Source: an uncultured Clostridia bacterium
GTDB lineage: Bacteria > Bacillota > Clostridia > TANB77 > CAG-508
Assembly: GCA_934149075.1 (NCBI GenBank)
Contig: CAKPDR010000008.1
Location: forward strand, 16,175 to 80,174
Length of the DNA stretch: 64,000 bases
Direction of reading: 5' to 3'
Shown: positions 1-7,493 of the stretch, piece by piece
Position numbering within the stretch: the first letter of the stretch is position 1
Layout of the letters: every line of letters begins with the position of its first letter
The notes under the pieces: model-generated
What the model saw: the letters and a program-made list of their open reading frames with translations, nothing else
What the model was told of the DNA's origin: nothing
Databases searched by the model: none
Position numbers and translations under genes: made by a program

Positions 1-959
1 TGGTAAAATAATTCATCACGAAGTTGAATAGAAATACTAACTTTACCTGTTCCGAGCATTATATTATTTACAAAAGTTTTAGAAACAATATCAGTTGTTT
101 CAATTTTATTAACACAGTTTGAAACATCTTTTAGGGCAGAAACATCAGTAAAAGCATTTTGTAATTGTTCAAATAATTTTGCTTTTAAAGGATGAGAGAA
201 ATCTAAGCCATCCATCCACTTAGGAAAACTAATTATAATTTCCTCAACAGGAAATTCATAAAGTAAAGTAGCAAACATTGAATTTATGTCATCTTCTGTT
301 AACTCTTCACAATTGATAGGTATAACCTTGGTATTATATTTATCAGACATTTGCATAGCCAATTCTCTTGTTTCAGGAGAAGATGGATCAGCAGAATTTA
401 ATAAGATGATAAATGGTTTATTAATTGCACGAAGTTCACTAACAACACGTTCTTCAGCTTTTATGTAATCATCACGAGGAATGTCTGTAACACTACCATC
501 AGTTGTAATTAAAATTCCAATAGTAGAATGTTCTTCAATAACTTTTTTGGTGCCGATTTCTGCAGCAGTTTCAAAAGGAATTTCTTCATCGGACCATGGA
601 GTTTTAACCATTCTTGGCATGTCATCTTCTAAATATCCGATTGCATTATCAACTAAATAGCCAACACAATCAACTAAGCGGGTTTTTAATTTTAAATTTT
701 TATCTATTGTAATTTCTACAGCCTCATTGGGAACGAACTTTGGCTCTGTTGTCATTATTGTACGACCACCAGCACTTTGTGGTAGTTCGTCTTTTGCTCT
801 TTCTTTTTTGTATTCATTATCTATATTTGGAATAACAAGTAAATCCATAAATTTCTTTATAAATGTAGATTTTCCTGTCCTTACAGGACCGACAACTCCA
901 ATATAAATATCACCATCAGTTCGCTTGGCTATATCTTGATATAAGCCTATATTTTCCAT
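1..959 (-). CDS. spoIVA: Stage IV sporulation protein A (SpoIVA), partial
   Basis: SpoIVA is the ATPase that polymerises on the forespore surface to form the basement layer of the spore coat. The gene runs off the left edge: about 319 N-terminal residues are present of a family length near 490. The start ATG (957-959) has a CCTCC complement (AGGAGG on the coding strand) at 968-972. The protein opens MENIGLYQDIAKRTDGDIYI and has a Walker A motif GPVRTGKS at residues 24-31, the SpoIVA hallmark, followed by a TRAFAC GTPase-like ATPase fold with PWSDEEIPFE further on. It diverges from the sugar-pyrophosphorylase gene to its right and has a sigma-E type promoter, as expected for a mother-cell gene. 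It marks the host as an endospore former. Confidence 0.95.
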   Translation of the reverse strand, partial: MENIGLYQDIAKRTDGDIYIGVVGPVRTGKSTFIKKFMDLLVIPNIDNEYKKERAKDELPQSAGGRTIMTTEPKFVPNEAVEITIDKNLKLKTRLVDCVGYLVDNAIGYLEDDMPRMVKTPWSDEEIPFETAAEIGTKKVIEEHSTIGILITTDGSVTDIPRDDYIKAEERVVSELRAINKPFIILLNSADPSSPETRELAMQMSDKYNTKVIPINCEELTEDDINSMFATLLYEFPVEEIIISFPKWMDGLDFSHPLKAKLFEQLQNAFTDVSALKDVSNCVNKIETTDIVSKTFVNNIMLGTGKVSISIQLRDELFY

Positions 960-993
960 CTATAATACCTCCTTGATAGACAAACTTTTATTA

Positions 994-1023
994 ATATATA
1001 TGGAATAAAACTTGATAATATGA
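994..1023 (-). promoter_or_regulatory. Sigma-E type promoter of spoIVA
   Basis: Reading leftward, TCATATT (1017-1023) is followed after 14 bases by CATATATAT (994-1002). This fits the sigma-E consensus (kmATATT, 13-15 bases, CATACAnT). spoIVA belongs to the sigma-E regulon in Bacillus, so site and gene agree. The call is by eye. Confidence 0.6.
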
Positions 1024-1041
1024 CCTTATAAATAAAAAAAC

Positions 1042-1070
1042 TTGCTAAAAATATTTCGATGTGATAGAAT
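1042..1070 (+). promoter_or_regulatory. Sigma-A type promoter
   Basis: TTGCTA (1042-1047), a 17-base spacer, then TAGAAT (1065-1070). It drives the UDP-sugar pyrophosphorylase operon starting at 1145. Confidence 0.5.
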
Positions 1071-1144
1071 AAGGCTATTAAATTACATATAATAATATAA
1101 AACCGTTATAAATAACATATTTATAACAGGAAAGGACTGAAAAA

Positions 1145-2407
1145 ATGGATAAAAAACAAGAGGTAATAAATACTCTAAAAGAATACAATCAAGATCATAT
1201 AATTAGGCTATTAGAGAAAATAAATGAAAAAAAACAAAATGAATTAATAAAACAAATACAGACAATTGATTTCCATCAAATAATGGAATTATATAATAAT
1301 ACAAAAAAAGAAATAAAGTTTAAAGAAAGTAAAATAGAACCATTAGAGTATTTAGATAAAGCAAAGCTTACAGAAACACAGAAAGCAAAATTTAATAAAC
1401 TTGGAGAAGAAACTGTAAAAAAAGGAGAATATGCAGTTGTAACAATGGCTGGAGGTCAAGGAACAAGGCTTGGACATCCAGGACCAAAAGGAACATTTAA
1501 ATTAGATGTTTATGGAAAAGGTAAATATTTATTTGAAATTTTAGTAGATAATTTAAAGGAAGCAAATCAAAAATATGGAACTACAATTTCATGGTACATA
1601 ATGACAAGTAAAGAAAATAATAAAGAAACAATTGAATTTTTAGAAAAAAACAATTATTTTGGATATGATAAAAATTTTGTTACAATATTTACTCAAAGTG
1701 AATTACCACTAGTTGATGAACAGGGAAAATTACTTATAGGAAAAGATTTTAAAATAAAAGAAGCCTCAGATGGAAATGGAGGAACATATTCATCTTTGCG
1801 TGCAAGCGGATGTCTATCAGATATGAAAGAAAAAGGAATAAAGTGGGTATTTATAGGAAGTGTAGATAATGCACTATTAAAAATGGTTGATGTAACTTTA
1901 CTTGGAATGGCAAAAGATAAAAACGTACAAATTGCATCTAAATCAGTTGTAAAAGCTAATCCACATGAAAGAGTTGGAGTGTTTTGTAAAATGAATGGGC
2001 ACCCAAAAGTTATAGAATATACAGAGCTTCCTGAACATATGGCAGAAGAACGTGATGAAGATGGAGAGCTAAAATATGGTGAATCACATATAATGTGTAA
2101 TTTATATACAATTGAAGCAATTGAAAAAATCAGTAAAGAAATTTTAATGTATCATAGTGCTCACAAAAAAAATTCATACATAGATGAAAATGGAAATGAA
2201 GTAATTCCAGTTGAACCAAACTCTTACAAGTTTGAATCATTTATTTTTGATGCATTTGAATTTTTTGATGATATAGCAATACTTAGAGGAAAAAGAGAAG
2301 ACGATTTTGCACCTGTAAAAAATAAAGAAGGAGCAGATAGTCCTAAAACAGCAAAGGAATTATATGAAAAATTTTGGAATAAATCTAAAATAAAGGTGAG
2401 CCTATGA
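1145..2407 (+). CDS. UDPGP-type UDP-N-acetylhexosamine/UDP-glucose pyrophosphorylase
   Basis: The 420-residue product joins UTP to a sugar 1-phosphate, giving UDP-sugar and pyrophosphate in the cytoplasm. The nucleotide-binding loop MAGGQGTRLGHPGPKGTF lies at residues 101-118. This is the form found in eukaryote-like UDPGP/UAP1 enzymes, not the LAAGxGTRM loop of bacterial GlmU. The N-terminal 70 residues are helical and charged. The start has AGGAAAGGA shortly upstream. The next gene encodes a left-handed beta-helix acyltransferase, so together the two could do the work of bifunctional GlmU (UDP-GlcNAc synthesis). The true sugar substrate cannot be told from sequence; UDP-glucose is the alternative. 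Confidence 0.85.
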   Translation: MDKKQEVINTLKEYNQDHIIRLLEKINEKKQNELIKQIQTIDFHQIMELYNNTKKEIKFKESKIEPLEYLDKAKLTETQKAKFNKLGEETVKKGEYAVVTMAGGQGTRLGHPGPKGTFKLDVYGKGKYLFEILVDNLKEANQKYGTTISWYIMTSKENNKETIEFLEKNNYFGYDKNFVTIFTQSELPLVDEQGKLLIGKDFKIKEASDGNGGTYSSLRASGCLSDMKEKGIKWVFIGSVDNALLKMVDVTLLGMAKDKNVQIASKSVVKANPHERVGVFCKMNGHPKVIEYTELPEHMAEERDEDGELKYGESHIMCNLYTIEAIEKISKEILMYHSAHKKNSYIDENGNEVIPVEPNSYKFESFIFDAFEFFDDIAILRGKREDDFAPVKNKEGADSPKTAKELYEKFWNKSKIKVSL

Positions 2408-2419
2408 TGAGCTCACCTT
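2393..2419 (+). terminator. Intercistronic hairpin over the stop codon
   Basis: AAGGTGAGC (2393-2401) and GCTCACCTT (2411-2419) form a perfect 9-bp stem around a 9-base loop that holds the stop codon of the upstream gene. There is no T-run, so it is more likely an RNA processing, stability or partial attenuation site than a full terminator. Confidence 0.5.
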
Positions 2420-2456
2420 TCAAATAAAATTTATGTCTAAAGAATGGAGAACAAAG

Positions 2457-3122
2457 ATGAAAAATTGTAAAATAAAAGATTTATATAATTTAGAAGAAAC
2501 AATGGCAAAGCCATTATTAGAGAATTTAACATATCCATGGGAAGCATTACCTAAAATAGGTGAATTTATAATTGAATTAGGAAATAAGCTAGATAAGGAA
2601 ATCTATGAATCAAATGGAGAAAATATTTGGATTGCAAAAACAGCCAATATTTATCCAACAGCATTTATAAAGGGACCAGCAATCATAGGAGAAAATGCAG
2701 AAGTTAGACATTGTGCATTTATAAGAGGTAATGCAATAGTAGGAAATAATGCAGTTGTAGGTAATTCAACTGAATTAAAAAATGTAATTCTATTTAATAA
2801 TGTTCAAGTGCCTCATTATAATTATGTTGGGGATTCTATACTTGGATATAAAGCTCATATGGGAGCAGGCTCTATAACATCAAATGTAAAATCTGATAAA
2901 AAATTAGTTATTGTAAAAGACGATAATGAAAAAATTGAAACAGGTTTGAAAAAATTTGGAGCTATGATTGGAGATAATGTTGAAGTAGGTTGTGGAAGTG
3001 TTTTAAATCCAGGAAGTATTATTGGAAGAAATACAAATATTTATCCATTATCTTCTGTTAGAGGTGTAGTGCCTGCTGATAGTATATACAAGAATAAAAA
3101 TGAAATTGTAGATAAAAGATAA
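2457..3122 (+). CDS. Left-handed beta-helix (hexapeptide) acyltransferase, GlmU C-domain-like
   Basis: This 221-residue protein has repeated hexapeptide turns typical of the left-handed beta-helix: AKTANIYPTAFIKGPAIIG, then ENAEVRHCAFIRGNAIVG, and later a GDNVEVGCGSVLNPG turn. The GlmU-like signatures NYVGDSILG and HMGAGSITSN suggest acetyl-CoA dependent N-acetyltransfer to an amino sugar. I start it at ATG 2457, because GGAGA (2446-2450) sits 6 bases upstream; an in-frame ATG at 2433 has no ribosome binding site. It is co-transcribed with the pyrophosphorylase gene 50 bases upstream, which supports a joint role in UDP-GlcNAc supply. A separate NTP-transferase domain is absent. Confidence 0.75.
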   Translation: MKNCKIKDLYNLEETMAKPLLENLTYPWEALPKIGEFIIELGNKLDKEIYESNGENIWIAKTANIYPTAFIKGPAIIGENAEVRHCAFIRGNAIVGNNAVVGNSTELKNVILFNNVQVPHYNYVGDSILGYKAHMGAGSITSNVKSDKKLVIVKDDNEKIETGLKKFGAMIGDNVEVGCGSVLNPGSIIGRNTNIYPLSSVRGVVPADSIYKNKNEIVDKR

Positions 3123-3210
3123 AGAAATTTAGGCAATTTGAGACCGGGTACACAATTTCCCTTAAATGGGAAATTATGTACCCGGTCCCAAATTGCCAGT
3201 TTCTTTTTTT
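3122..3210. terminator. Long bidirectional hairpin/terminator with a GTACCCGG repeat
   Basis: Two 30-base arms (3133-3162 and 3169-3198) pair at 28 of 30 positions around a 6-base loop. An outer AAAGAAA/TTTCTTT pair and a T-run at 3203-3210 follow. It lies between convergent genes and can stop both. The arms contain GACCGGGTACA, tying it to the repeats at 41547-41612. Confidence 0.8.
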
Positions 3211-3213
3211 GTA

Positions 3214-3588
3214 CTACATTTGCTGATTTCCAGGTATGAAATAATCAACTACGCCATAAATTAAAGCACCAATTAAAGCTGCCATCCATGAAATTGAATA
3301 ACCAGCCACAAAATATTGTGTAAAATATAAAATAATAGCAGCTAAAGCAAAACCAACAAATCCTTTACCAAATGGACTTGCATGTAAACCTGTAAATTTG
3401 ATAATTAAGTAATCCATTATAGTTAACACGATTGCAGCTAGGGCTAAAGACCATATATTATTTATTGTAAAGTTAGGTGTAAAAAATGCAGTAATTGCAA
3501 GAACTATAGCAGCAGTAATTAATCTACCAACAATTTGCCAAACTGTAGAATTTCCCATTGTAGTACTATTGTTTTGAGAATTTGACAT
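3214..3588 (-). CDS. Small four-helix membrane protein (holin-like/YndM-like)
   Basis: The 124-residue protein has a short polar N-terminus rich in Ser/Asn/Thr, then four predicted membrane segments (about residues 17-36, 45-65, 74-95 and 99-116). Glycine and alanine are common within the helices. I do not recognise a named family with certainty; small clostridial proteins of this pattern are often annotated as phage-holin family or DUF2512-like. There are no phage genes nearby, so a lysis role is unlikely. A CCTCC complement at 3597-3601 gives its ribosome binding site. Function unknown. Confidence 0.6.
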   Translation of the reverse strand: MSNSQNNSTTMGNSTVWQIVGRLITAAIVLAITAFFTPNFTINNIWSLALAAIVLTIMDYLIIKFTGLHASPFGKGFVGFALAAIILYFTQYFVAGYSISWMAALIGALIYGVVDYFIPGNQQM

Positions 3589-3700
3589 ATCAAAAACCTC
3601 CTTATTTATTTTTACAATTTTAATCTTTTTATTTCCGCGAATATATCACTGAAATTTTAATGTTTTTCAAGGTTATATCAATATTATTTACAACAAAAAA

Positions 3701-3727
3701 TTATTTATACAAAAATCGTATAAATAA
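3701..3727. other. 10-bp perfect inverted repeat
   Basis: TTATTTATAC (3701-3710) and GTATAAATAA (3718-3727) flank 7 bases in the divergent intergenic region 3589-3786. It could be an operator for either flanking gene. Nothing else is evident in that interval. Confidence 0.4.
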
Positions 3728-3786
3728 CAAAAAAATGTGAAGAATAAATTAAAAATGTTTACTAAAATTAATAGAGGAGGAGAAAT

Positions 3787-4476
3787 ATGCTAATAACATT
3801 TTTCAGAGCAATTGTATTGTACATAATTGTATTAATTGTAATGAGATTGATGGGAAAACGTGAAATAGGACAGCTTCAACCATTTGAATTAGCAATTTCA
3901 ATAATGATAGCAGATTTAGCGACACTTCCAATGGCTGAAACAGGTATACCAATATCTAATGGAATAATACCTATTTTAGGTTTATTGGTAATGCATTTAG
4001 TTATATCTCTATTAAATATGAAAAGCACAAAAGCAAGAGAAATTATTTGTGGAAAGCCTTCAATATTAATATTTAGAGGAAAAATAGATCAACATGTATT
4101 GAAAAAAGAGAGATTTACAATTAATGAATTAGAAGAAAGACTTAGAGATAATAATATTTTTAACATAGGTGATGTAGAATATGCAGTTTTAGAGACAAGT
4201 GGACAAGTTACAGTAATACCTAAACCTAATAAAAGACCAACTGTTCCAGAAGACTTTAATATTGAACCCCAATATGAGGGAATACCATACGACTTAGTTG
4301 TAGATGGAAAAGTGATGTATAAAAATTTAGAGAAGCTTGGAAAAAATTATGTGTGGCTACAAAGACAGACTGAAAAATTTGGCATAAAGCCAGAAGAAGC
4401 ATTAATAGTAACTATTGATGGAAATAATCAATTTTATTGTCAACCTATAGAAAAGGAGAAGGAAAAAAATGTATAA
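3787..4476 (+). CDS. DUF421 membrane protein (YetF/YcaP family)
   Basis: The 229-residue protein has three N-terminal membrane segments (about residues 1-22, 30-50, 57-76), then a soluble C-terminal domain. The family signature RLMGKREIGQLQPFE spans residues 20-34. Members occur in spore-related settings in Firmicutes, including the 2Duf proteins linked to germinant receptors, but the biochemical role is unknown. AGAGGAGG (3772-3779) provides an excellent ribosome binding site. The stop overlaps the next gene by 8 bases, and the two are a recurrent pair. Family confidence is high, function low. Confidence 0.85.
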   Translation: MLITFFRAIVLYIIVLIVMRLMGKREIGQLQPFELAISIMIADLATLPMAETGIPISNGIIPILGLLVMHLVISLLNMKSTKAREIICGKPSILIFRGKIDQHVLKKERFTINELEERLRDNNIFNIGDVEYAVLETSGQVTVIPKPNKRPTVPEDFNIEPQYEGIPYDLVVDGKVMYKNLEKLGKNYVWLQRQTEKFGIKPEEALIVTIDGNNQFYCQPIEKEKEKNV

Positions 4477-4852
4477 AGAAGTAGTGATATGTATAGTTGT
4501 TATTGTTACAATTGTTTTATTAGATGCAGTTACACAAAAATATACTAGAAATACAACATCTGATATAACACAAATTTTTTCGGATTTAAAAGGAAATATG
4601 TTGGAAGAGGATAAAAATGAAATTGATAAAAAAGTGAAAATATTAGATGAGAAATGGGGACAAAAACATGATAGACTTGCTTACTATATTGAACATGATG
4701 AATTGGAAAAGGTTGATACTGCAATTGTTTCTTTAAAAAGTTATGTTGAAACAGATGACTATTCTTCTGCTATTGCTGAACTTGATAAAGGCAAATTTAT
4801 TCTTGAACATATTCAAAAGAAGTATGCATTTAATTTGGAGAATATGTTTTAA
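4469..4852 (+). CDS. DUF4363 family protein
   Basis: The 127-residue protein has one N-terminal membrane anchor (about residues 5-22), then a soluble helical domain rich in Lys/Glu with the stretch LDEKWGQKHDRLAYYIEHDE, typical of DUF4363. It is translationally coupled to the DUF421 gene, overlapping it by 8 bases, with GGAGAAGG upstream inside that gene. In sporulating clostridia DUF4363 genes commonly sit beside DUF421, suggesting a two-part envelope complex. Its own role is not known. Confidence 0.8.
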   Translation: MYKEVVICIVVIVTIVLLDAVTQKYTRNTTSDITQIFSDLKGNMLEEDKNEIDKKVKILDEKWGQKHDRLAYYIEHDELEKVDTAIVSLKSYVETDDYSSAIAELDKGKFILEHIQKKYAFNLENMF

Positions 4853-4865
4853 CTCCTTTTTTAGT

Positions 4866-4902
4866 AAAAAAAATCAACCAAATTTTATTTTCTGATTGAT
4901 TT
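4866..4902 (-). terminator. Leftward terminator in the tRNA 3'-flank copy
   Basis: AAATCAA (4871-4877) pairs with TTGATTT (4896-4902), and an A-run at 4866-4873 becomes a T-run on the minus strand. It follows repeat copy 1 just as the terminator at 10866-10897 follows copy 2, consistent with both being former tRNA-Leu 3' flanks. Confidence 0.5.
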
Positions 4903-4905
4903 CTG

Positions 4906-4948
4906 TATCTATCTGTTCTATTAGTTCGAAAAGATACGTCATTGGTGC
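4906..4948. repeat. 43-bp direct repeat, copy 1 (outer att of element A)
   Basis: This is a perfect 43-base match to 10900-10942. On the minus strand it begins GCACCAATGACG, so it carries the CCA end of a tRNA plus 3' flank. In copy 2 it abuts the tRNA-derived att of element B; here it is followed by different DNA (CAACGAAG). I read the pair as the core duplication left by insertion of element A. Confidence 0.7.
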
Positions 4949-5147
4949 CAACGAAGTAGTTATCTACAACTGTTGGGCTCTCATAACGATTGATACAAAA
5001 ATCAATCAATTTATTAAAGTATATCATATTTTTAATAAATTGAAATAGCAAAATTTAAAATATGTTTTGAAATTTTGCTATTCACAACTATGACAAAAAA
5101 AGAACCCTCTTGAGAGGGAAAGAAAATATTTTCTTTTTTGATGAAAA
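4949..5147. other. Gene-free interval with three hairpins
   Basis: I see no convincing gene. CAATTTATTAAA (5007-5018) pairs with 5031-5042, and AATAGCAAAATTT (5044-5056) with 5070-5082. A CCCTC/GAGGG hairpin with a nearby T-rich tract lies near 5104-5140 and likely ends the leftward gene at 5148-5408. Confidence 0.5.
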
Positions 5148-5408
5148 CTATCCTAATTGCATTGCAGTAAGTGCAATATCAAATAAGCAGATTGCAATCA
5201 CTAATACTGATATTCCCCAGGTTTCTTCACTTGAAATCTCTACGCCCAACGTAATAGCATAGGCTATTGCTGCTATACTAGCAAATAGTAACTTAATTGC
5301 TAATAAGTTGGGGTTGCTTCCTGCAACTTTTAAGATAATGTACACTAAAAGTGCGACATTTCCTACAATATGGCAAATCTTACAAATGCTCCGTTTCTTT
5401 TCATCCAT
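5148..5408 (-). CDS. Small hydrophobic membrane protein, unknown
   Basis: The 86-residue protein begins MDEKKRSICKICHIVGNV and then has two or three membrane segments (about residues 14-30, 36-55 and 65-83). A CxxC pair sits in the cytosolic N-terminus. AGGAGG lies just upstream on the coding strand (complement CCTCC near 5417). I do not recognise a family. It lies at the outer end of element A and has its own terminator, so it may be an element passenger. Confidence 0.5.
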   Translation of the reverse strand: MDEKKRSICKICHIVGNVALLVYIILKVAGSNPNLLAIKLLFASIAAIAYAITLGVEISSEETWGISVLVIAICLFDIALTAMQLG

Positions 5409-5594
5409 AATTAAGTCCTCCTTAAATTCTTTTATTGTTGTTTGATTGTTATATATTAAACTAAAAAGTTAGAGGAAATCCCCCTCACTAATTAGTGAAA
5501 AACGGGGTAAGTAATATAGAATATTTCCTATATTACTTTATATCATACATCATTTAACATAAAATTACAAGTTTTACTGGCTGAATAATGGTAT

Positions 5595-5628
5595 AAAAGC
5601 AAATGAATTTTAAAAGTCATTTGCTTTT
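5595..5628. terminator. Terminator of tnpV remnant
   Basis: AAAAGCAAATGA (5595-5606) and TCATTTGCTTTT (5617-5628) form a perfect 12-bp stem with a 10-base loop, just beyond the stop of the leftward gene at 5637. Confidence 0.6.
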
Positions 5629-5636
5629 AACAATCT

Positions 5637-5846
5637 TTATACATAAATTAATTCACTAAAAACAATTTCTTCGGCTTGTGCCTTAATTGAACTCATTGTA
5701 CCAACCCAATAAAGCATATCAGTATTTTTCATATCTTCAGTCAAATTGCTTTTAGCTTTTAACTCACTAATAATCTGCCCAACTCTATTATCTGCTGTTT
5801 CTTGTATTTCTTTTAAATGTATATTTAATGTTCTATCCATTAGCAT
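5637..5846 (-). pseudogene. tnpV: tnpV remnant (C-terminal half)
   Basis: The 69 residues match the C-terminal half of the TnpV-family protein at 19780-20181: both have SELKAKSNLTEDMKNT or a near copy, then LYWVG, then QAEEI. The N-terminal half (the VPDL...GKYG region) is missing, and the reading frame starts at the stop of the mobV pseudogene. It is probably non-functional. TnpV is an accessory protein of Tn4451-like elements with no firmly known role. Confidence 0.7.
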
Positions 5847-6382
5847 TATAGTATATTCAGCTTTTTTTTAGCTAGCTGTTTCTTGATTTCTCTATAATTG
5901 CCCATATCATTAACATTGATATCTTGATTTCTGCCTTTTTGCTTTTCTTTTAGCTTAAAATCCATATCATAGAACTTATTAAAAGACTTTATACAAGCAT
6001 TTCTCATTTTGTCTTGTATTTGTGTTAATGTAGTTTTAGTAAATAACTTTGATTTTACTACTTGTATTTGTTCATTATATACATCAACCATTTTAAATCT
6101 ATATCTTTCGTCTTTATCATTCCAAAAGTCCATATCTCCAAGTTCTATTATAATCTCACAAGCAATATCATCTGTTCCATAAATTGTTCTAATCAACTCT
6201 CTTTGATTATCATAATCTCTTAAATTGTGTTTATTAACATCTGATAAATCTTTTGCATTTTGAATTGCATTATTAGATAGAGAAGTAGTACCAGATACAT
6301 TTTCTTTTGCAACTTTCTTTGCTAATTTACTTTTATTTTTATCACTACCCAAGTGAAAAGAATATGCTAATTCTTGCTACAT
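5846..6382 (-). pseudogene. mobV relaxase pseudogene (Pre/TnpZ-like), catalytic block deleted
   Basis: Reading from ATG 6380-6382, with an AAAGGAGGG ribosome binding site (complement 6388-6397), codon 2 is TAG. After that the frame reads LAYSFHLGSDKNKSKLAKK, a typical start for a Pre/MobV plasmid recombination enzyme. Further on, KMVDVYNEQI is joined directly to VVKSKLFTKTTL. From memory of the family, this join should hold the catalytic HFDETSPHMH segment, and a second short block after YGTDD also seems missing. An internal TTG start at 6350-6352 could give 168 residues, but these lack the relaxase active site. The C-terminal KGRNQDINVNDMGNYREIKK is well kept. It is part of decayed element A. 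Confidence 0.75.
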
Positions 6383-6556
6383 ATAATCCCTCCTTTGAAA
6401 TTTCTTCGTAGCACAGGACTTGACCTTGTCACAAGTCCTAACCCAGTAAAATTAAATTAAGTACACTTTATAAAAATTTGCATTTATAGACAGCTTTAGC
6501 AGATATAAAATGATAGTTCTAAAAGTAGTGAAATTGAATTTTAGGAGATTTTAGTT

Positions 6557-6800
6557 ATGGTAGAGATAGCTTAACCAAGAGGGAGATTTTTTTGTTCCTG
6601 ACTTATATTTGGAAAATGAAGATTACGAAAATGATTATATTATTGGAAAGTATGGGAATTTAAGATTAAAATATTAAAAAAATCATAAAAAAGCAGAATA
6701 TATAATAATGTTTATGAACAAGACTTTAAGAAAACATATTGTAGAAACTGATAAACAAGCTAAACAAAGATTTGAAATACTTATGAAACAAATTTTGTAA
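6557..6800 (+). pseudogene. Second tnpV remnant, frameshifted and interrupted
   Basis: ATG 6557 has AGGAG at 6543-6547, but the frame closes at once. In a shifted frame from 6573 the sequence reads NQEGDFFVPDLYLENED, then IIGKYGNLRLKY followed by TAA, then continues to IVETDKQAKQRFEILMKQ and ends at 6798-6800. The order VPDL, GKYG, long helix with AxQRFE matches TnpV proteins. It faces opposite to the remnant at 5637, so two tnpV genes once lay here. The intervals 6383-6556 and 6801-6950 show no gene. Confidence 0.55.
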
Positions 6801-6950
6801 GATTTTTTCAAAAAATGCTATACTTTTTCAGATTTTTAGTGCATAATTAAATAAATTAAGGAATACTATGTATTGTAGATAGATATGCTACTAGGTCTGA
6901 AAGAGTTTAACTCAAATAGGACCTGACCCAAGCTAATTCAAAGAATTAGC

Positions 6951-6976
6951 AAAAGCCATTCAACCGAATGGCTTTT
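6951..6976. terminator. Terminator of the TudS-like/PP-loop operon
   Basis: AAAAGCCATTC (6951-6961) and GAATGGCTTTT (6966-6976) form a perfect 11-bp stem with the 4-base loop AACC, overlapping the stop of the leftward gene. Confidence 0.75.
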
Positions 6977-7493
6977 AATTTTTGATATTATCAATAATTG
7001 TTTCTAATTCCCTTAACGATTTATTTATGAATTTTCTATTTATTCCAATTACTGGAATATTGTATTTTTTTATTTTATTATACAATTTTTCCATAAATAA
7101 TCCCTTTCTTTTTTCCATACCATTGTTAGTATATATGTAATTAACACAACATGAAGGAGATTGTTCAATGCCTAATATGGCTATAACATTATAACCATTT
7201 TCTATAATACTTATTACTTGGTTTACAACTTCCTCAGATATTTTTTCGCAATGCTCATTAAATTTTTCTGTATCATATTTTGAAATCCCCTTAGGCTGCC
7301 TTATTAAATTATTTTCAAAAGTAGCTTCTGTACAAGGCATCTGAATTATATTGATATCATTTTCAATTAATAAATTCATAAATGGTTTAATAGATGAGCG
7401 CCATTCATACTTTACAATTCCTTGAGCCTGATAGGCTTGTGCCATTAGGCAAAAGGGCACAAATATAAAATTTTTACTTCTATTATCTATCAT
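6975..7493 (-). CDS. TudS/DUF523-related putative desulfidase (CD3072-like)
   Basis: The 172-residue protein resembles TudS-type thiouracil desulfidases, which use a [4Fe-4S] cluster held by three cysteines to remove sulfur from thiolated bases. Candidate ligands are C15 (VPFCLMAQ), a Cys near residue 54 (IIQMPCTEA) and one of the pair in SPSCCVNY near residue 115. The length fits the shorter CD3072-like branch. It overlaps the PP-loop gene by 4 bases, so the two are coupled. The substrate is unknown; desulfidation of a thionucleobase or related small molecule is inferred from the family only. It lies within element A and seems intact. Confidence 0.65.
   Translation of the reverse strand: MIDNRSKNFIFVPFCLMAQAYQAQGIVKYEWRSSIKPFMNLLIENDINIIQMPCTEATFENNLIRQPKGISKYDTEKFNEHCEKISEEVVNQVISIIENGYNVIAILGIEQSPSCCVNYIYTNNGMEKRKGLFMEKLYNKIKKYNIPVIGINRKFINKSLRELETIIDNIKN

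Noticed and set aside
4943..5020. A possible tRNA ending in GCACCA on the minus strand at repeat copy 1
   Set aside because: The sequence upstream has no T-arm, anticodon arm or pairing acceptor strand. Only the 3' end and flank are present, as expected of an att copy.
4830..5051. A 73-codon minus-strand frame through repeat copy 1
   Set aside because: Half of it is the tRNA-flank repeat and a terminator, the other end overlaps the DUF4363 gene, and in copy 2 the same frame closes early. Not supported as a gene.
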